A stretch of 37,701 nt of DNA from an uncultured Oscillospiraceae bacterium. GTDB lineage: Bacteria; Bacillota; Clostridia; Oscillospirales; Oscillospiraceae. Below, one piece after another: positions 1 through 6,576 of the stretch (its first letter is position 1; the number at the start of each line of letters is the position of its first letter). The notes beneath the pieces are model-generated. The model was not told where the DNA came from and did no database searches. It worked only from the letters and a program-made list of their open reading frames with translations. The position numbers and the translations under genes are program-made. The stretch spans positions 1-37,701 of the forward strand of contig CAJLCG010000012.1 in the NCBI GenBank assembly GCA_905205085.1, in the 5' to 3' direction.

Positions 1-206
1 TAGAAGTGCTGTCCACCCTGACTCCCCGTGAGGAGAAGGTATTGAAGCTGCGCTTCGGCATTGAGGACGGCCGCACCCGCACCCTGGAGGAAGTGGGTAA
101 GGAGTTCAACGTCACCCGTGAGCGTATCCGCCAGATCGAGGCCAAGGCCCTGAGAAAACTGCGCCATCCCTCTCGCTCCAAGAAGTTGAAGGACTTTTTG
201 AACTGA
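1..206 (+). CDS. rpoD: RNA polymerase primary sigma factor RpoD, C-terminal end (partial)
   Basis: This is the 3' end of the gene for the housekeeping sigma factor, which directs RNA polymerase to -35/-10 promoters. The reading frame is open at the window edge, and the visible part is sigma region 4. It has the primary-sigma motif [13 protein letters not shown], then the helix-turn-helix that reads the -35 box ([30 protein letters not shown]), and ends in the usual KLKDFLN tail. The tail (162-206) is repeated at 362-406 with only synonymous changes, and the intrinsic terminator sits after that second copy. The upstream copy uses AT-richer codons (TCT, TTG, TTT) than the downstream one. The family call is near certain from the region 4 sequence. 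Confidence 0.97.
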   Translation, partial: EVLSTLTPREEKVLKLRFGIEDGRTRTLEEVGKEFNVTRERIRQIEAKALRKLRHPSRSKKLKDFLN

Positions 207-361
207 GAAATCATCCCATTTATTTTCTTCCCTCGTGCAGTTTTCTGGGGTTCCCGCGGGAGCCCAGCGAAGCGGGTCCCGTGGGGAGAGGTGGAGCGAC
301 AGAGCGAAAGAGCTTTCGTCGTCAGACGGAAGTGATGGATGCGTCGTCCGCGACACCGACG
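207..361. repeat. 155-bp insert between two rpoD tails; palindrome-rich candidate element
   Basis: This non-coding stretch separates the functional rpoD stop codon from a second rpoD tail. It begins AT-rich (207-240), then becomes GC-rich with several short inverted repeats, such as GAAAG/CTTTC at about 305-317, CGTC/GACG at about 318-329, and GATGCGTCG near 339 facing CGACGCGTCATC near 357. I see no gene in it. The frame open from 235 into the sigma gene has no ribosome binding site and reads low-complexity residues. It may be the scar of an element inserted at the rpoD 3' end or a dispersed intergenic repeat. No second copy was seen in this window. Confidence 0.45.
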
Positions 362-406
362 CGTCATCCCTCCCGCTCCAAGAAGCTGAAGGACTTCCTG
401 AACTAA
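362..406 (+). pseudogene. Displaced duplicate of the rpoD 3' end (14 codons plus stop)
   Basis: These 45 bases encode the same [18 protein letters not shown] as the real end of rpoD at 162-206, exactly 200 bp downstream. The two copies differ at six bases, and every difference is silent: CGC/CGT, TCT/TCC, TTG/CTG, TTT/TTC, TTG/CTG and TGA/TAA. Silent-only divergence implies that both copies were selected as coding sequence. The downstream copy carries the GC-rich codons typical of the flanking genes and is followed by the terminator, so it is probably the ancestral host tail. It has no start codon or ribosome binding site and is not expressed as a protein. Confidence 0.85.
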
Positions 407-416
407 AGAAATGTGG

Positions 417-466
417 AAACCCGCCCGACCCGCGTACAAACGGGCCGGGCGGGTTTTTTGTTTTTT
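417..466 (+). terminator. Intrinsic terminator of rpoD
   Basis: A strong GC hairpin has arms around ACCCGCCCGACCCG and CGGGCCGGGCGGGT, with a short CGTACAAA-type loop. It is followed by T6 G T6. It lies after the second rpoD tail and before the sigma-factor operon. Confidence 0.9.
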
Positions 467-469
467 CCG

Positions 470-497
470 TGAACCTTTTGCCTCCCCCGGTGGTATC
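470..497 (+). promoter_or_regulatory. Candidate ECF-type (autoregulated) promoter of the sigma operon
   Basis: TGAACC (470-475) followed by TTTT, a 16-base spacer and GGTATC (492-497) resembles the Bacillus ECF sigma consensus TGAAAC-N16-CGTA, including the T-rich stretch after the -35 element. It lies directly upstream of the sigma gene, giving a leader of about 20 nt. Autoregulation is inferred from ECF biology and has not been shown here. Confidence 0.45.
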
Positions 498-522
498 TGT
501 TCATGAAAGGAGGGGACGAAGC

Positions 523-1017
523 TTGCTGGACCCATACATTCAACAATACGGCAGGCGGCTGTACGGCCTGTGCCGCACGCTGTGCCCCAATCCCTTTGAC
601 GCGGATGATCTATACCAGGAAACCTGGCTCAAGGCGTTTCGCCACTTCTCACAGTACGACCCCGCCCGACCTTTTGAGCCGTGGCTCACTCAGATCTGCG
701 TCAATACTTACCGCAGCGTGCTGCGCCGGGCTGCCCGCAGCCCCATCCTCCCCTTCCGCACCACCCAGGAACAGGAGGAGGTCCTCCGGTCTGTCCCCGC
801 TCCGGAGGCAGCGGACTACTCGGACCTGCACCGGGCAGTGGACGCCCTGCCGGAAAAGCTGAGGCTGACGGTGATTCTCTTTTACTTCCGGGATATGGAC
901 ATCGCCTCCACGGCGGCGGTGCTGCGCATCCCGCCTGGGACGGTAAAGTCCCGGCTTAACAAGGCAAGAAACAAACTGAAGGAGGTGCTGGAGCATGAAT
1001 CAGATCTATCATTTTGA
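523..1017 (+). CDS. ECF-like RNA polymerase sigma factor, sigma-70 family
   Basis: This 164-aa alternative sigma factor would bind core RNA polymerase and redirect it to a small stress or envelope regulon. Region 2 occupies roughly residues 5-70 (core-binding segment NPFDADDLYQETWLKAFRHF, then the -10 recognition helix around PWLTQICVNTYRSVLRR). Region 4 spans residues 110-160 (LPEKLRLTVILFYFRDMDIASTAA, then PPGTVKSRLNKARNKLKEVL). I start it at TTG 523 because AAAGGAGGGG lies 8 bases upstream and the protein then begins where ECF sigmas normally do. The frame is open further 5', but that extension is implausible. It overlaps the next gene by 23 bp. No classical anti-sigma (zinc ZAS or DUF4367 type) is recognisable next to it. 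Confidence 0.88.
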   Translation: MLDPYIQQYGRRLYGLCRTLCPNPFDADDLYQETWLKAFRHFSQYDPARPFEPWLTQICVNTYRSVLRRAARSPILPFRTTQEQEEVLRSVPAPEAADYSDLHRAVDALPEKLRLTVILFYFRDMDIASTAAVLRIPPGTVKSRLNKARNKLKEVLEHESDLSF

Positions 1018-1276
1018 CTCTTATTCTCCGCCGCTGCTCAATGAGGCCATGCTCCGTAGGGAGCGGGAGCGCCGCCGAGAACAGCGGGCGATCGCCGCCG
1101 CAGCCACGGGTGGCGTGCTCATTTTGCTGTGCCTGCTTACTCTGGCCTTCTTTCTCTTCCCTGTGGCACCGAAGGCGGCCATTGTTCTGTCCATTTATCT
1201 CACCCTATCTGTCATGGGCGCCGGCGTGGTGACCCTGGTCTTTGCAGCTCAAAGGAGGTCTCTGTCATGTTCGTAG
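995..1276 (+). CDS. Small two-helix membrane protein, unknown function
   Basis: This 93-aa protein begins inside the 3' end of the sigma gene (23-bp overlap), so the two are probably translationally coupled. Residues 1-32 are cytosolic-looking and very basic (RRERERRREQR). Two hydrophobic helices follow at about 35-54 and 60-84, then a short tail. I do not recognise the family. Its position right after an ECF sigma makes it a candidate membrane-tethered regulator of that sigma. That is inference from position only, and no anti-sigma motif is visible. Its 3' end overlaps the next gene by 10 bp. Confidence 0.7.
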   Translation: MNQIYHFDSYSPPLLNEAMLRRERERRREQRAIAAAATGGVLILLCLLTLAFFLFPVAPKAAIVLSIYLTLSVMGAGVVTLVFAAQRRSLSCS

Positions 1277-2151
1277 CAAGTATTGTTTCCTTTGTCTATC
1301 TGGCGGTTCTCATTGTGGTACCTATTCTGGTGGGTGTTTATGTCTTTCGGGACGCCAGCCGCCGGGGGATGAACGCCGCCCTGTGGACCCTCATCGCCGT
1401 GCTGGTGCCCATCCTGGTGGGCTTTATCATCTATCTTCTGGTGCGGGGCAATTATCCCGACCTGAAATGTCCCCAGTGCGGCACCCCGGTGCGGGAGTCC
1501 TATGTGTCCTGTCCCCAGTGCGGGGCCCGGCTGAAGGCCAGCTGCCCCAGCTGCTCCGCCCCGGTGGAGCCGGACTGGAAGGTGTGCCCCCGGTGCGCCT
1601 CTCCCCTGTCTCAGGATTCATCCAACATTCAGGCTCCTGTAAGAAAGAAGGACCGGGGTCTTGGGGTGGTACTGGCGGTAGTGATTCTTGTCCCGCTTGC
1701 CCTGCTGCTGTTCTCTCTTTTCTCCTTTATCTCCCTCGCTCCCAGTTCCGGCGGAGGCAGCGTGACCACCCTTTTCGTGGATGAATATCTGTCGATGACG
1801 GACAACCCGGAAATCAAAGCGTGGCTGGAAAGCTGCGGAGATGACAACAACACCGCCTACGTTCTGCGCCACCAGATCTCCGATACCGACCTGGAGTACC
1901 TGATCTACATGCCCGGCCTGCCCCAGGATTCCCCGGTAGAGATCACCCCCATGTCCAATCTGCTGAAACGGCACACCCTCCGACTCACCTTTGAGGCGGA
2001 CGGCATCAATCCAGGCAGCACTGTGGCGCTGGTCTCCTGCTCCGGAGATACGAATCAGGAGCTGGAGATCTACTTTGAGCCAAACCGGAAGCTAAATTGT
2101 GAAATTACTTCGGTGGACTACCCTCTCCACCCCTCGGAATATTCCAAGTAG
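1267..2151 (+). CDS. Zinc-ribbon membrane protein with PLDc_N-like N-terminus
   Basis: This 294-aa protein has two N-terminal membrane helices (about 7-27 and 37-59) with the short RDASRRG loop typical of PLDc_N-like domains. Two zinc ribbons follow, formed by four CxxC pairs (Cys 68/71, 82/85, 93/96, 107/110), then a third helix (about 132-156) and a C-terminal domain of about 135 residues I cannot assign. The start is ATG 1267, with AAAGGAGGT seven bases upstream. A longer frame beginning at 1129 overlaps the preceding gene and lacks a site. It is the last gene of the sigma-factor operon and could sense envelope state or zinc/redox status for the sigma factor, which is speculative. Confidence 0.85.
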   Translation: MFVASIVSFVYLAVLIVVPILVGVYVFRDASRRGMNAALWTLIAVLVPILVGFIIYLLVRGNYPDLKCPQCGTPVRESYVSCPQCGARLKASCPSCSAPVEPDWKVCPRCASPLSQDSSNIQAPVRKKDRGLGVVLAVVILVPLALLLFSLFSFISLAPSSGGGSVTTLFVDEYLSMTDNPEIKAWLESCGDDNNTAYVLRHQISDTDLEYLIYMPGLPQDSPVEITPMSNLLKRHTLRLTFEADGINPGSTVALVSCSGDTNQELEIYFEPNRKLNCEITSVDYPLHPSEYSK

Positions 2152-2256
2152 AAAAACGCCGATTCTCCACGAAGCAGACAGAAAAGCACTTGCCTTTGTA
2201 TCAGATGTTTTCCCTGGACTCTTGGTGCTTTTTAGAGTATCCTCAATATATTGATA

Positions 2257-2294
2257 AAATATGGGCTGAGAAATTATATTCTCAGCCCATATTT
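2257..2294. terminator. Perfect 16-bp hairpin between convergent genes (bidirectional terminator)
   Basis: The arms 2257-2272 and 2279-2294 are perfectly complementary around the 6-base loop ATTATA, with A-rich and T-rich ends on either side. It sits between the plus-strand sigma operon and the end of the minus-strand catabolic operon. A weaker hairpin (AAAAGCAC 2182-2189 with GTGCTTTT 2225-2232, ending in T5) may assist termination on the plus strand. No gene is seen in 2152-2399. Confidence 0.65.
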
Positions 2295-2399
2295 ATTTCT
2301 TCCAATTAAGATGTTTTGGTGAACGATACCGGAGGATTTGTGCACTCTTTTAAGCTCAGATAGTCATTCATAAATTCCTTATCAGGCACTCTCTTTGTT

Positions 2400-2807
2400 T
2401 TATGCAACTCCCACCGTAATAAGCAGATTGGCAAATACCCGCTGCTCACCTGTGGAAACCGCAAGGCGAACATCGGGTTGACTGCAGGCATCATAAAATG
2501 CATATCGATCCAGCCTGTCCAGAGCCATCCCATCAAGCATAGTTTGGAACTGTTTAAAAATTTCCGGCGTGCTGCCATCACTCGGGTCCATAACTTCTAC
2601 TTTTTCGATATTTACCACACTTTGAACCGCTGATAACACATCTGTCACCGTAGGCTGACCGGGAGTCAACCCAAGATAGACAGTTTCGGCATCCCCGGTT
2701 TTAGAATCCAGAGGATAATTGCCGTCGGCGATAAGCACTTTGTCACCGTGGCCACACATGGCTAAGGCGGCCATGATATCAGGGTGGATTAATTTCCCTT
2801 TGAGCAT
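2400..2807 (-). CDS. RbsD/FucU family sugar mutarotase
   Basis: This 135-aa protein belongs to the family that interconverts pyranose/furanose or alpha/beta forms of free sugars (RbsD: ribose; FucU: L-fucose). It looks closer to FucU. Family features are MLKGKLIHPDIMAALAMCGHGD at the N-terminus with the catalytic-type His in GHGD, RLDRYAFYDAC near residue 105, and the C-terminal TGEQRVFANLLITVGV strand. The start at 2807 matches the family N-terminus and has GAGG eight bases upstream. In-frame ATG 2828 would overlap the preceding gene. It is the last gene of the TRAP operon, 10 bp after the SIS isomerase. The substrate is unknown, but neighbours suggest a ribose-, arabinose- or fucose-like sugar. 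Confidence 0.88.
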   Translation of the reverse strand: MLKGKLIHPDIMAALAMCGHGDKVLIADGNYPLDSKTGDAETVYLGLTPGQPTVTDVLSAVQSVVNIEKVEVMDPSDGSTPEIFKQFQTMLDGMALDRLDRYAFYDACSQPDVRLAVSTGEQRVFANLLITVGVA

Positions 2808-2817
2808 ATTCTTCGCC

Positions 2818-3432
2818 TCACTTCTCATTTTCTCGCAGCTTACCCAGCGTTCCTCCCGGGTGACAGCGCACGTATTGAATTGGGTCCCACCCATTTTCCA
2901 CCTGCAGCGCCACTGAGAGGGCCTGCAAGGTCAGGAGCTCCGCCAGTACGGAGTTGCGGGGAGCGCGATTAAGCGGCCCCCCCTCCGCCTTTACACCGGC
3001 AAATAGAAAGGCGTCCGTATTTTTTGCCAACCAGCTGTCTGGGTCACCCGATACGCCAATTACCTTGCATCCGTTATTCTTTACGGCAAGGACAGTAGCT
3101 TTTAGCTCTGCCGTCTCGCCGGAATTTGAGATGGCAATAACCACATCTCCGGCAACCAGCTGACCGCAGGAGCCATGGACAGCCTCTGTACCATGAAGGT
3201 AATAGGCTGGATTTCCAGTGGATGAAAACAAAGACGCGGCGTATGTAGATACATGACTGCACTTTCCAATTCCGGTAATGTGTACACGCCCACCATTAGC
3301 CTGGGAGTCCAGAATCAGTTGAGCTGCCGCCTCATACTCATCGGCAGTACGCTCCTTTAAGAAAGCGTTAAATTCCAGATCAACGGTATCTAAAAATTTC
3401 TCTACCGTTTCCTTGCTTTCTGCTTTCAACAT
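2818..3432 (-). CDS. SIS-domain phosphosugar isomerase, KdsD/GutQ-like, without CBS domains
   Basis: This 204-aa protein is a single SIS domain. Seen are the phosphate-binding stretches TGIGKCSHVS and ISNSGETAELK, and the C-terminal RCHPGGTLGKL characteristic of arabinose-5-phosphate isomerases (HPGGxLG). Full-length KdsD/GutQ proteins carry two CBS domains after this point, and here the protein ends there. Known relatives interconvert ribulose-5-P and arabinose-5-P. An amine-sugar or hexulose phosphate isomerase remains possible. The start is ATG 3432, with AAGGAGG about 12 bases upstream. It is placed between a ribokinase and a mutarotase, which fits an isomerase acting on the kinase product. 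Confidence 0.85.
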   Translation of the reverse strand: MLKAESKETVEKFLDTVDLEFNAFLKERTADEYEAAAQLILDSQANGGRVHITGIGKCSHVSTYAASLFSSTGNPAYYLHGTEAVHGSCGQLVAGDVVIAISNSGETAELKATVLAVKNNGCKVIGVSGDPDSWLAKNTDAFLFAGVKAEGGPLNRAPRNSVLAELLTLQALSVALQVENGWDPIQYVRCHPGGTLGKLRENEK

Positions 3433-3449
3433 AATATAAAGTTTCCTCC

Positions 3450-4493
3450 TTAACGGCCATTTGAGGATTTCCCCGCCCTTTCCTTGAGGCAACTCCCATG
3501 TTTCAACCCATCCAGTTCCTCCAGCGGGAAGCCACGATATCCACGGACGCGCATTAACTCCTGAACCTCGTCTATTGTGGGCAGACTGGGCATAGCACCC
3601 ATGCGGGATACGGTGAGAGCAGCTGCGTAACTGGCAAATACCAAGGCGTCTTCTTGGGGCAAGCCGGCAGTAAGACCAGTACAAAATGCCGCCACAAACG
3701 AGTCTCCGGCGGCGGTGGGATCGACAACATGAGGCATGTGGACACAGGGCGTGTGGTGGATCCCGTTTTTTCCCGCTACAATAGAACCATTCTCACCCAT
3801 TGTAATAATTAGATTCTCCACCCCCCATGCCCGAAAGGCCTTGGATACGGCGAATACGTCTTCCATATTGATGCCATCTGATACGTCGATGGGGTGGTGA
3901 GCCAGCAGTGCCGCCTCATGCTCATTGGGTGATAGGTAGGTGGCACAGGCGAGTAGCTTGTCCGACATAGGGGCGGCAGGGGCAGGATTAATCATCACGA
4001 TTACTCCCGCATCATGAGCCCATTGGGCTACTGTCTCAATGACCTCCATGGGAAGCTCAAACTGCATCATGACCATGTCGTAGTTTATCATCTCATCCTT
4101 CAGCCATTCCACATCCTCCACGGCGATGGTATAGTTGGCTCCAGGACAGACAGTAATCCGGTTTTGCGCCCCATGCTCAGTTACTTCTAAAGTAATGTGA
4201 CCAACACCAGAAGATTCGTTGGGATCAATTAGCACATGGGAGACATCTACCCCTGAAGCTGCGGCTGTGCTCCTCATAATCTTTCCAAAGGCATCGTCCC
4301 CCACCTGTCCAACCATTGTAACACGGGCCCCCAGACGCGCACACTGAACCGCCTGATTGGCCCCCTTCCCTCCCGGCGCGGTCTGGAACTTCAGACCAAC
4401 CACGGTTTCTCCGGAGTTGGGGGCCCGCTTTGTAGATGCGATTAGATCCATCATAAAACTACCCACCACTAAAATATGGGGAGGTTTCAGCAT
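3450..4493 (-). CDS. rbsK: PfkB-family sugar kinase, ribokinase-like
   Basis: This 347-aa cytosolic ATP-dependent sugar kinase has both PfkB signatures. The N-terminal sugar-binding motif GGKGANQA is at residues 41-48, and the C-terminal DPTAAGDSF at 258-266 has the catalytic base Asp264 and anion-hole GD. The N-terminal HILVVGSFMMDLI and FELPMEVI segments are ribokinase-like. It is about 35-40 residues longer than typical RbsK (about 305) because of a basic C-terminal extension after the last fold elements. The start ATG 4493 has AAGGGGG eight bases upstream. It probably phosphorylates a pentose for the adjacent SIS isomerase. The actual sugar cannot be read from sequence, so the symbol reflects family, not proven ribose specificity. 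Confidence 0.87.
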   Translation of the reverse strand: MLKPPHILVVGSFMMDLIASTKRAPNSGETVVGLKFQTAPGGKGANQAVQCARLGARVTMVGQVGDDAFGKIMRSTAAASGVDVSHVLIDPNESSGVGHITLEVTEHGAQNRITVCPGANYTIAVEDVEWLKDEMINYDMVMMQFELPMEVIETVAQWAHDAGVIVMINPAPAAPMSDKLLACATYLSPNEHEAALLAHHPIDVSDGINMEDVFAVSKAFRAWGVENLIITMGENGSIVAGKNGIHHTPCVHMPHVVDPTAAGDSFVAAFCTGLTAGLPQEDALVFASYAAALTVSRMGAMPSLPTIDEVQELMRVRGYRGFPLEELDGLKHGSCLKERAGKSSNGR

Positions 4494-4555
4494 ATTTGGT
4501 TCCCCCTTATTTGTCGTTTATTTGACTTTAAATGAGGCTTGCTTTTCAGGTTGCG

Positions 4556-5842
4556 CTATGGCATAAGCAAATTAGGAAGCCACGTAGTAAGAGGAGGAAT
4601 ATAGGTGATCAGCATTAGAACAATAATAGCCACACAGCAGAAGGGCAATATACTCCGGTAAAGGACTGACAACTTGACCTTCCCCACATTAGACACGATA
4701 AACAACATCATGCCTACTGGCGGAGTAAGCGTTCCTACCATCAGATTGAAGCATACGATAACTCCAAAGTGGATAACATCAATTCCCATCGCATTGGCCA
4801 CTGGCCATAGAATTGGAACCATGAGGAGCAGCGCAGGAGACGCGTCTAGCAGCATTCCAATAATCAACAACAGGATGTTAACAAATAGCAAAAACAAGAT
4901 CCTATTATTGATGTACTGCATACAAAAGCTGGTTAGAGCCTGAGCTACCCCCAACGTAGTAATTGCCCAAGCCATTGCCGTGGCAATGGCAATAATAAAT
5001 AACACATTTGCCGCAGCCTTTGCTGACCGGATACAAGCTCTGCAAAAGGATTTTACAGTAAGCTGTCTCTTGCACACAGCCACAACAGTAGAATAGGCTA
5101 CCGCCAATGCACTAGACTCTGTGGCAGTGCATACACCTGAGATAATACTGCCCATGATCAAGATCGGCAGAAACAGAGCAGGGAGAGTTTTATAAGTGGC
5201 CCGAGCAATCTCCCGTAAAGAAGCCCGTTTCTGTCGGCATGGATAATTGCGCTTTACCGATATAAAATAGCAAAGTACCATATAAGCAATACCCAGCAAA
5301 ATACCTGGAATTGCTCCGGCCAGGAACATCTTTCCCACAGAGACTGTTCCTACACAACCAGCAAAGATAATCATAATATTGGAAGGAGGAATAATCGGAC
5401 CAATAATAGCAGAAGCCGCTGTTACCGTAGTAGAAAACTCCCGGTCGTATCCCCCTTCTGTCATAAGCTGAATTTCTACTGGGCCCAGTCCAGCGGCATC
5501 GGCAGCCGCAGATCCCGAAAGGCCGGCAAACAGCATACTGCCCAGCACATTCACATGAGCCAAGCCGCCTTTTACATGGCCCACCAGTTTGTCACAGAAC
5601 GTCACAATTGCTCGAGTAATGCCGCCCACGGACATAATATCCGCCGACAGGATATACAGCAAAATACATACATATGTATATGTATCGATTCCAGAGAACA
5701 TCTTCTGGGGGATCATGGACAGATCCCCTCCCAGCAGAAGGAAGCTGATCACAGTGAGTGCTCCCATTCCATATCCGACAGGAATTCCCAGAAGCATAAT
5801 GATGATAAAAATTGCTAACAGTAATAGTGCCATTAACACCAT
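4556..5842 (-). CDS. dctM: TRAP transporter large permease, DctM subunit
   Basis: This 428-aa integral membrane protein has about 12-13 predicted hydrophobic helices and is the ion-coupled transport subunit of a tripartite ATP-independent periplasmic transporter. Family hallmarks are LLGIPVGYGMG near the N-terminus, LFAGLSGSAAADAAGLGPVEI around residue 100, and TAASAIIGPIIPPSNIMIIFA around residues 143-163, with the C-terminal mirror GTLTPPVGMMLFI. The length is normal. AAGGAGG lies eight bases before ATG 5842. It works with DctQ and DctP, encoded immediately upstream, to drive uptake of a carboxylate-bearing substrate using a sodium gradient (family knowledge). Base composition is clearly AT-richer than the flanking housekeeping genes. 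Confidence 0.95.
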   Translation of the reverse strand: MVLMALLLLAIFIIIMLLGIPVGYGMGALTVISFLLLGGDLSMIPQKMFSGIDTYTYVCILLYILSADIMSVGGITRAIVTFCDKLVGHVKGGLAHVNVLGSMLFAGLSGSAAADAAGLGPVEIQLMTEGGYDREFSTTVTAASAIIGPIIPPSNIMIIFAGCVGTVSVGKMFLAGAIPGILLGIAYMVLCYFISVKRNYPCRQKRASLREIARATYKTLPALFLPILIMGSIISGVCTATESSALAVAYSTVVAVCKRQLTVKSFCRACIRSAKAAANVLFIIAIATAMAWAITTLGVAQALTSFCMQYINNRILFLLFVNILLLIIGMLLDASPALLLMVPILWPVANAMGIDVIHFGVIVCFNLMVGTLTPPVGMMLFIVSNVGKVKLSVLYRSILPFCCVAIIVLMLITYIPPLTTWLPNLLMP

Positions 5843-5902
5843 AGTGAGTTCCTCCTTACCTTGCTATTTGGCAGAAGAGTCTGTGCGCTCTAAGCTTTCT
5901 AA

Positions 5903-6469
5903 CTACTCTGGCTCATTATGCTGAGGAAATCCCCGTTGCATTCCTGCCTCAAAGGGCACCAACTTCCCAGCTAATACGCCAACCAACTCTGTGAGCATCT
6001 CAAAAAACACTAAAATCGAACCTACAATCGGCGCGCTATATAGAAATGGTCCAGGAATACTGAGCATAGCAGATTTATAAACCGCTCGAATTTCACATAC
6101 GTAAATGCCATACTTAATAGAAACAATGATTACCATAAGCATGAGTGCTCGTGTAATTAAGTAGAACACAATCCGCCCTTTTCTTCCCAAGCGGCCATAG
6201 ATCAAATCTACCTGCGCCATTGATCCTTCCCTAAAACAGATCCCAAGTGTGCAGTAGCAGATCCAAATCATAGAATACCGAGCTAATTCATCTGTCCAGC
6301 TCAGTGAAGCATCTGAAATCTTTACTAGAATAGCCCGGTTAAATACTTGTAGGAAAACATCCGCTGCATTCAACAGCACCATAAAGACGATAAAAAACTC
6401 CATAATCTTACATATAACATTGGAGATACGATTCATACCAAAGTATATTGGACTCAATATCGCCTGCAT
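5903..6469 (-). CDS. dctQ: TRAP transporter small permease, DctQ subunit
   Basis: This 188-aa membrane protein has four hydrophobic helices (about 16-42, 61-80, 95-118 and 140-165), the DctQ fold. It has the typical SWTDELARYSMIWICYCTLG motif in the second helix region (W-x-E/D-E-x-x-R). It forms the membrane complex with DctM. The start is ATG 6469, with AAGGAGGG seven bases upstream. It is separated from dctM by 60 bp and from dctP by 106 bp containing a stem-loop, which may set different expression levels of binding protein and permease. Identification is by fold pattern, motif and gene order. Confidence 0.92.
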   Translation of the reverse strand: MQAILSPIYFGMNRISNVICKIMEFFIVFMVLLNAADVFLQVFNRAILVKISDASLSWTDELARYSMIWICYCTLGICFREGSMAQVDLIYGRLGRKGRIVFYLITRALMLMVIIVSIKYGIYVCEIRAVYKSAMLSIPGPFLYSAPIVGSILVFFEMLTELVGVLAGKLVPFEAGMQRGFPQHNEPE

Positions 6470-6492
6470 GATTACCCTCCTTTTTATTTTAG

Positions 6493-6541
6493 ACGGCAGG
6501 AGCGCACCGGTCTGCTCAACAAACCGGATACGTCCTGCCGT
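6493..6541 (-). other. Intercistronic stem-loop between dctP and dctQ
   Basis: Outer arms ACGGCAGGA (6493-6501) and TCCTGCCGT (6533-6541) enclose inner arms CCGGT (6507-6511) and ACCGG (6523-6527). There is no U-run on the minus-strand transcript, so it is more likely an mRNA stabiliser or partial attenuator than a full terminator. Such a hairpin would favour more binding protein than permease, which is inference. Confidence 0.55.
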
Positions 6542-6576
6542 TTCATACGCTGAATATTACAACATCTAAGTAAAAT

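Noticed and set aside
235..522. 5' extension of the sigma gene frame back to 235
   Set aside because: It crosses the rpoD tail copy and terminator, has no ribosome site, and the TTG at 523 with AAAGGAGGGG gives a normal sigma N-terminus.
2306..2581. 91-codon minus-strand frame overlapping the mutarotase gene
   Set aside because: It lies out of frame within the mutarotase gene, with no ribosome site or motif.
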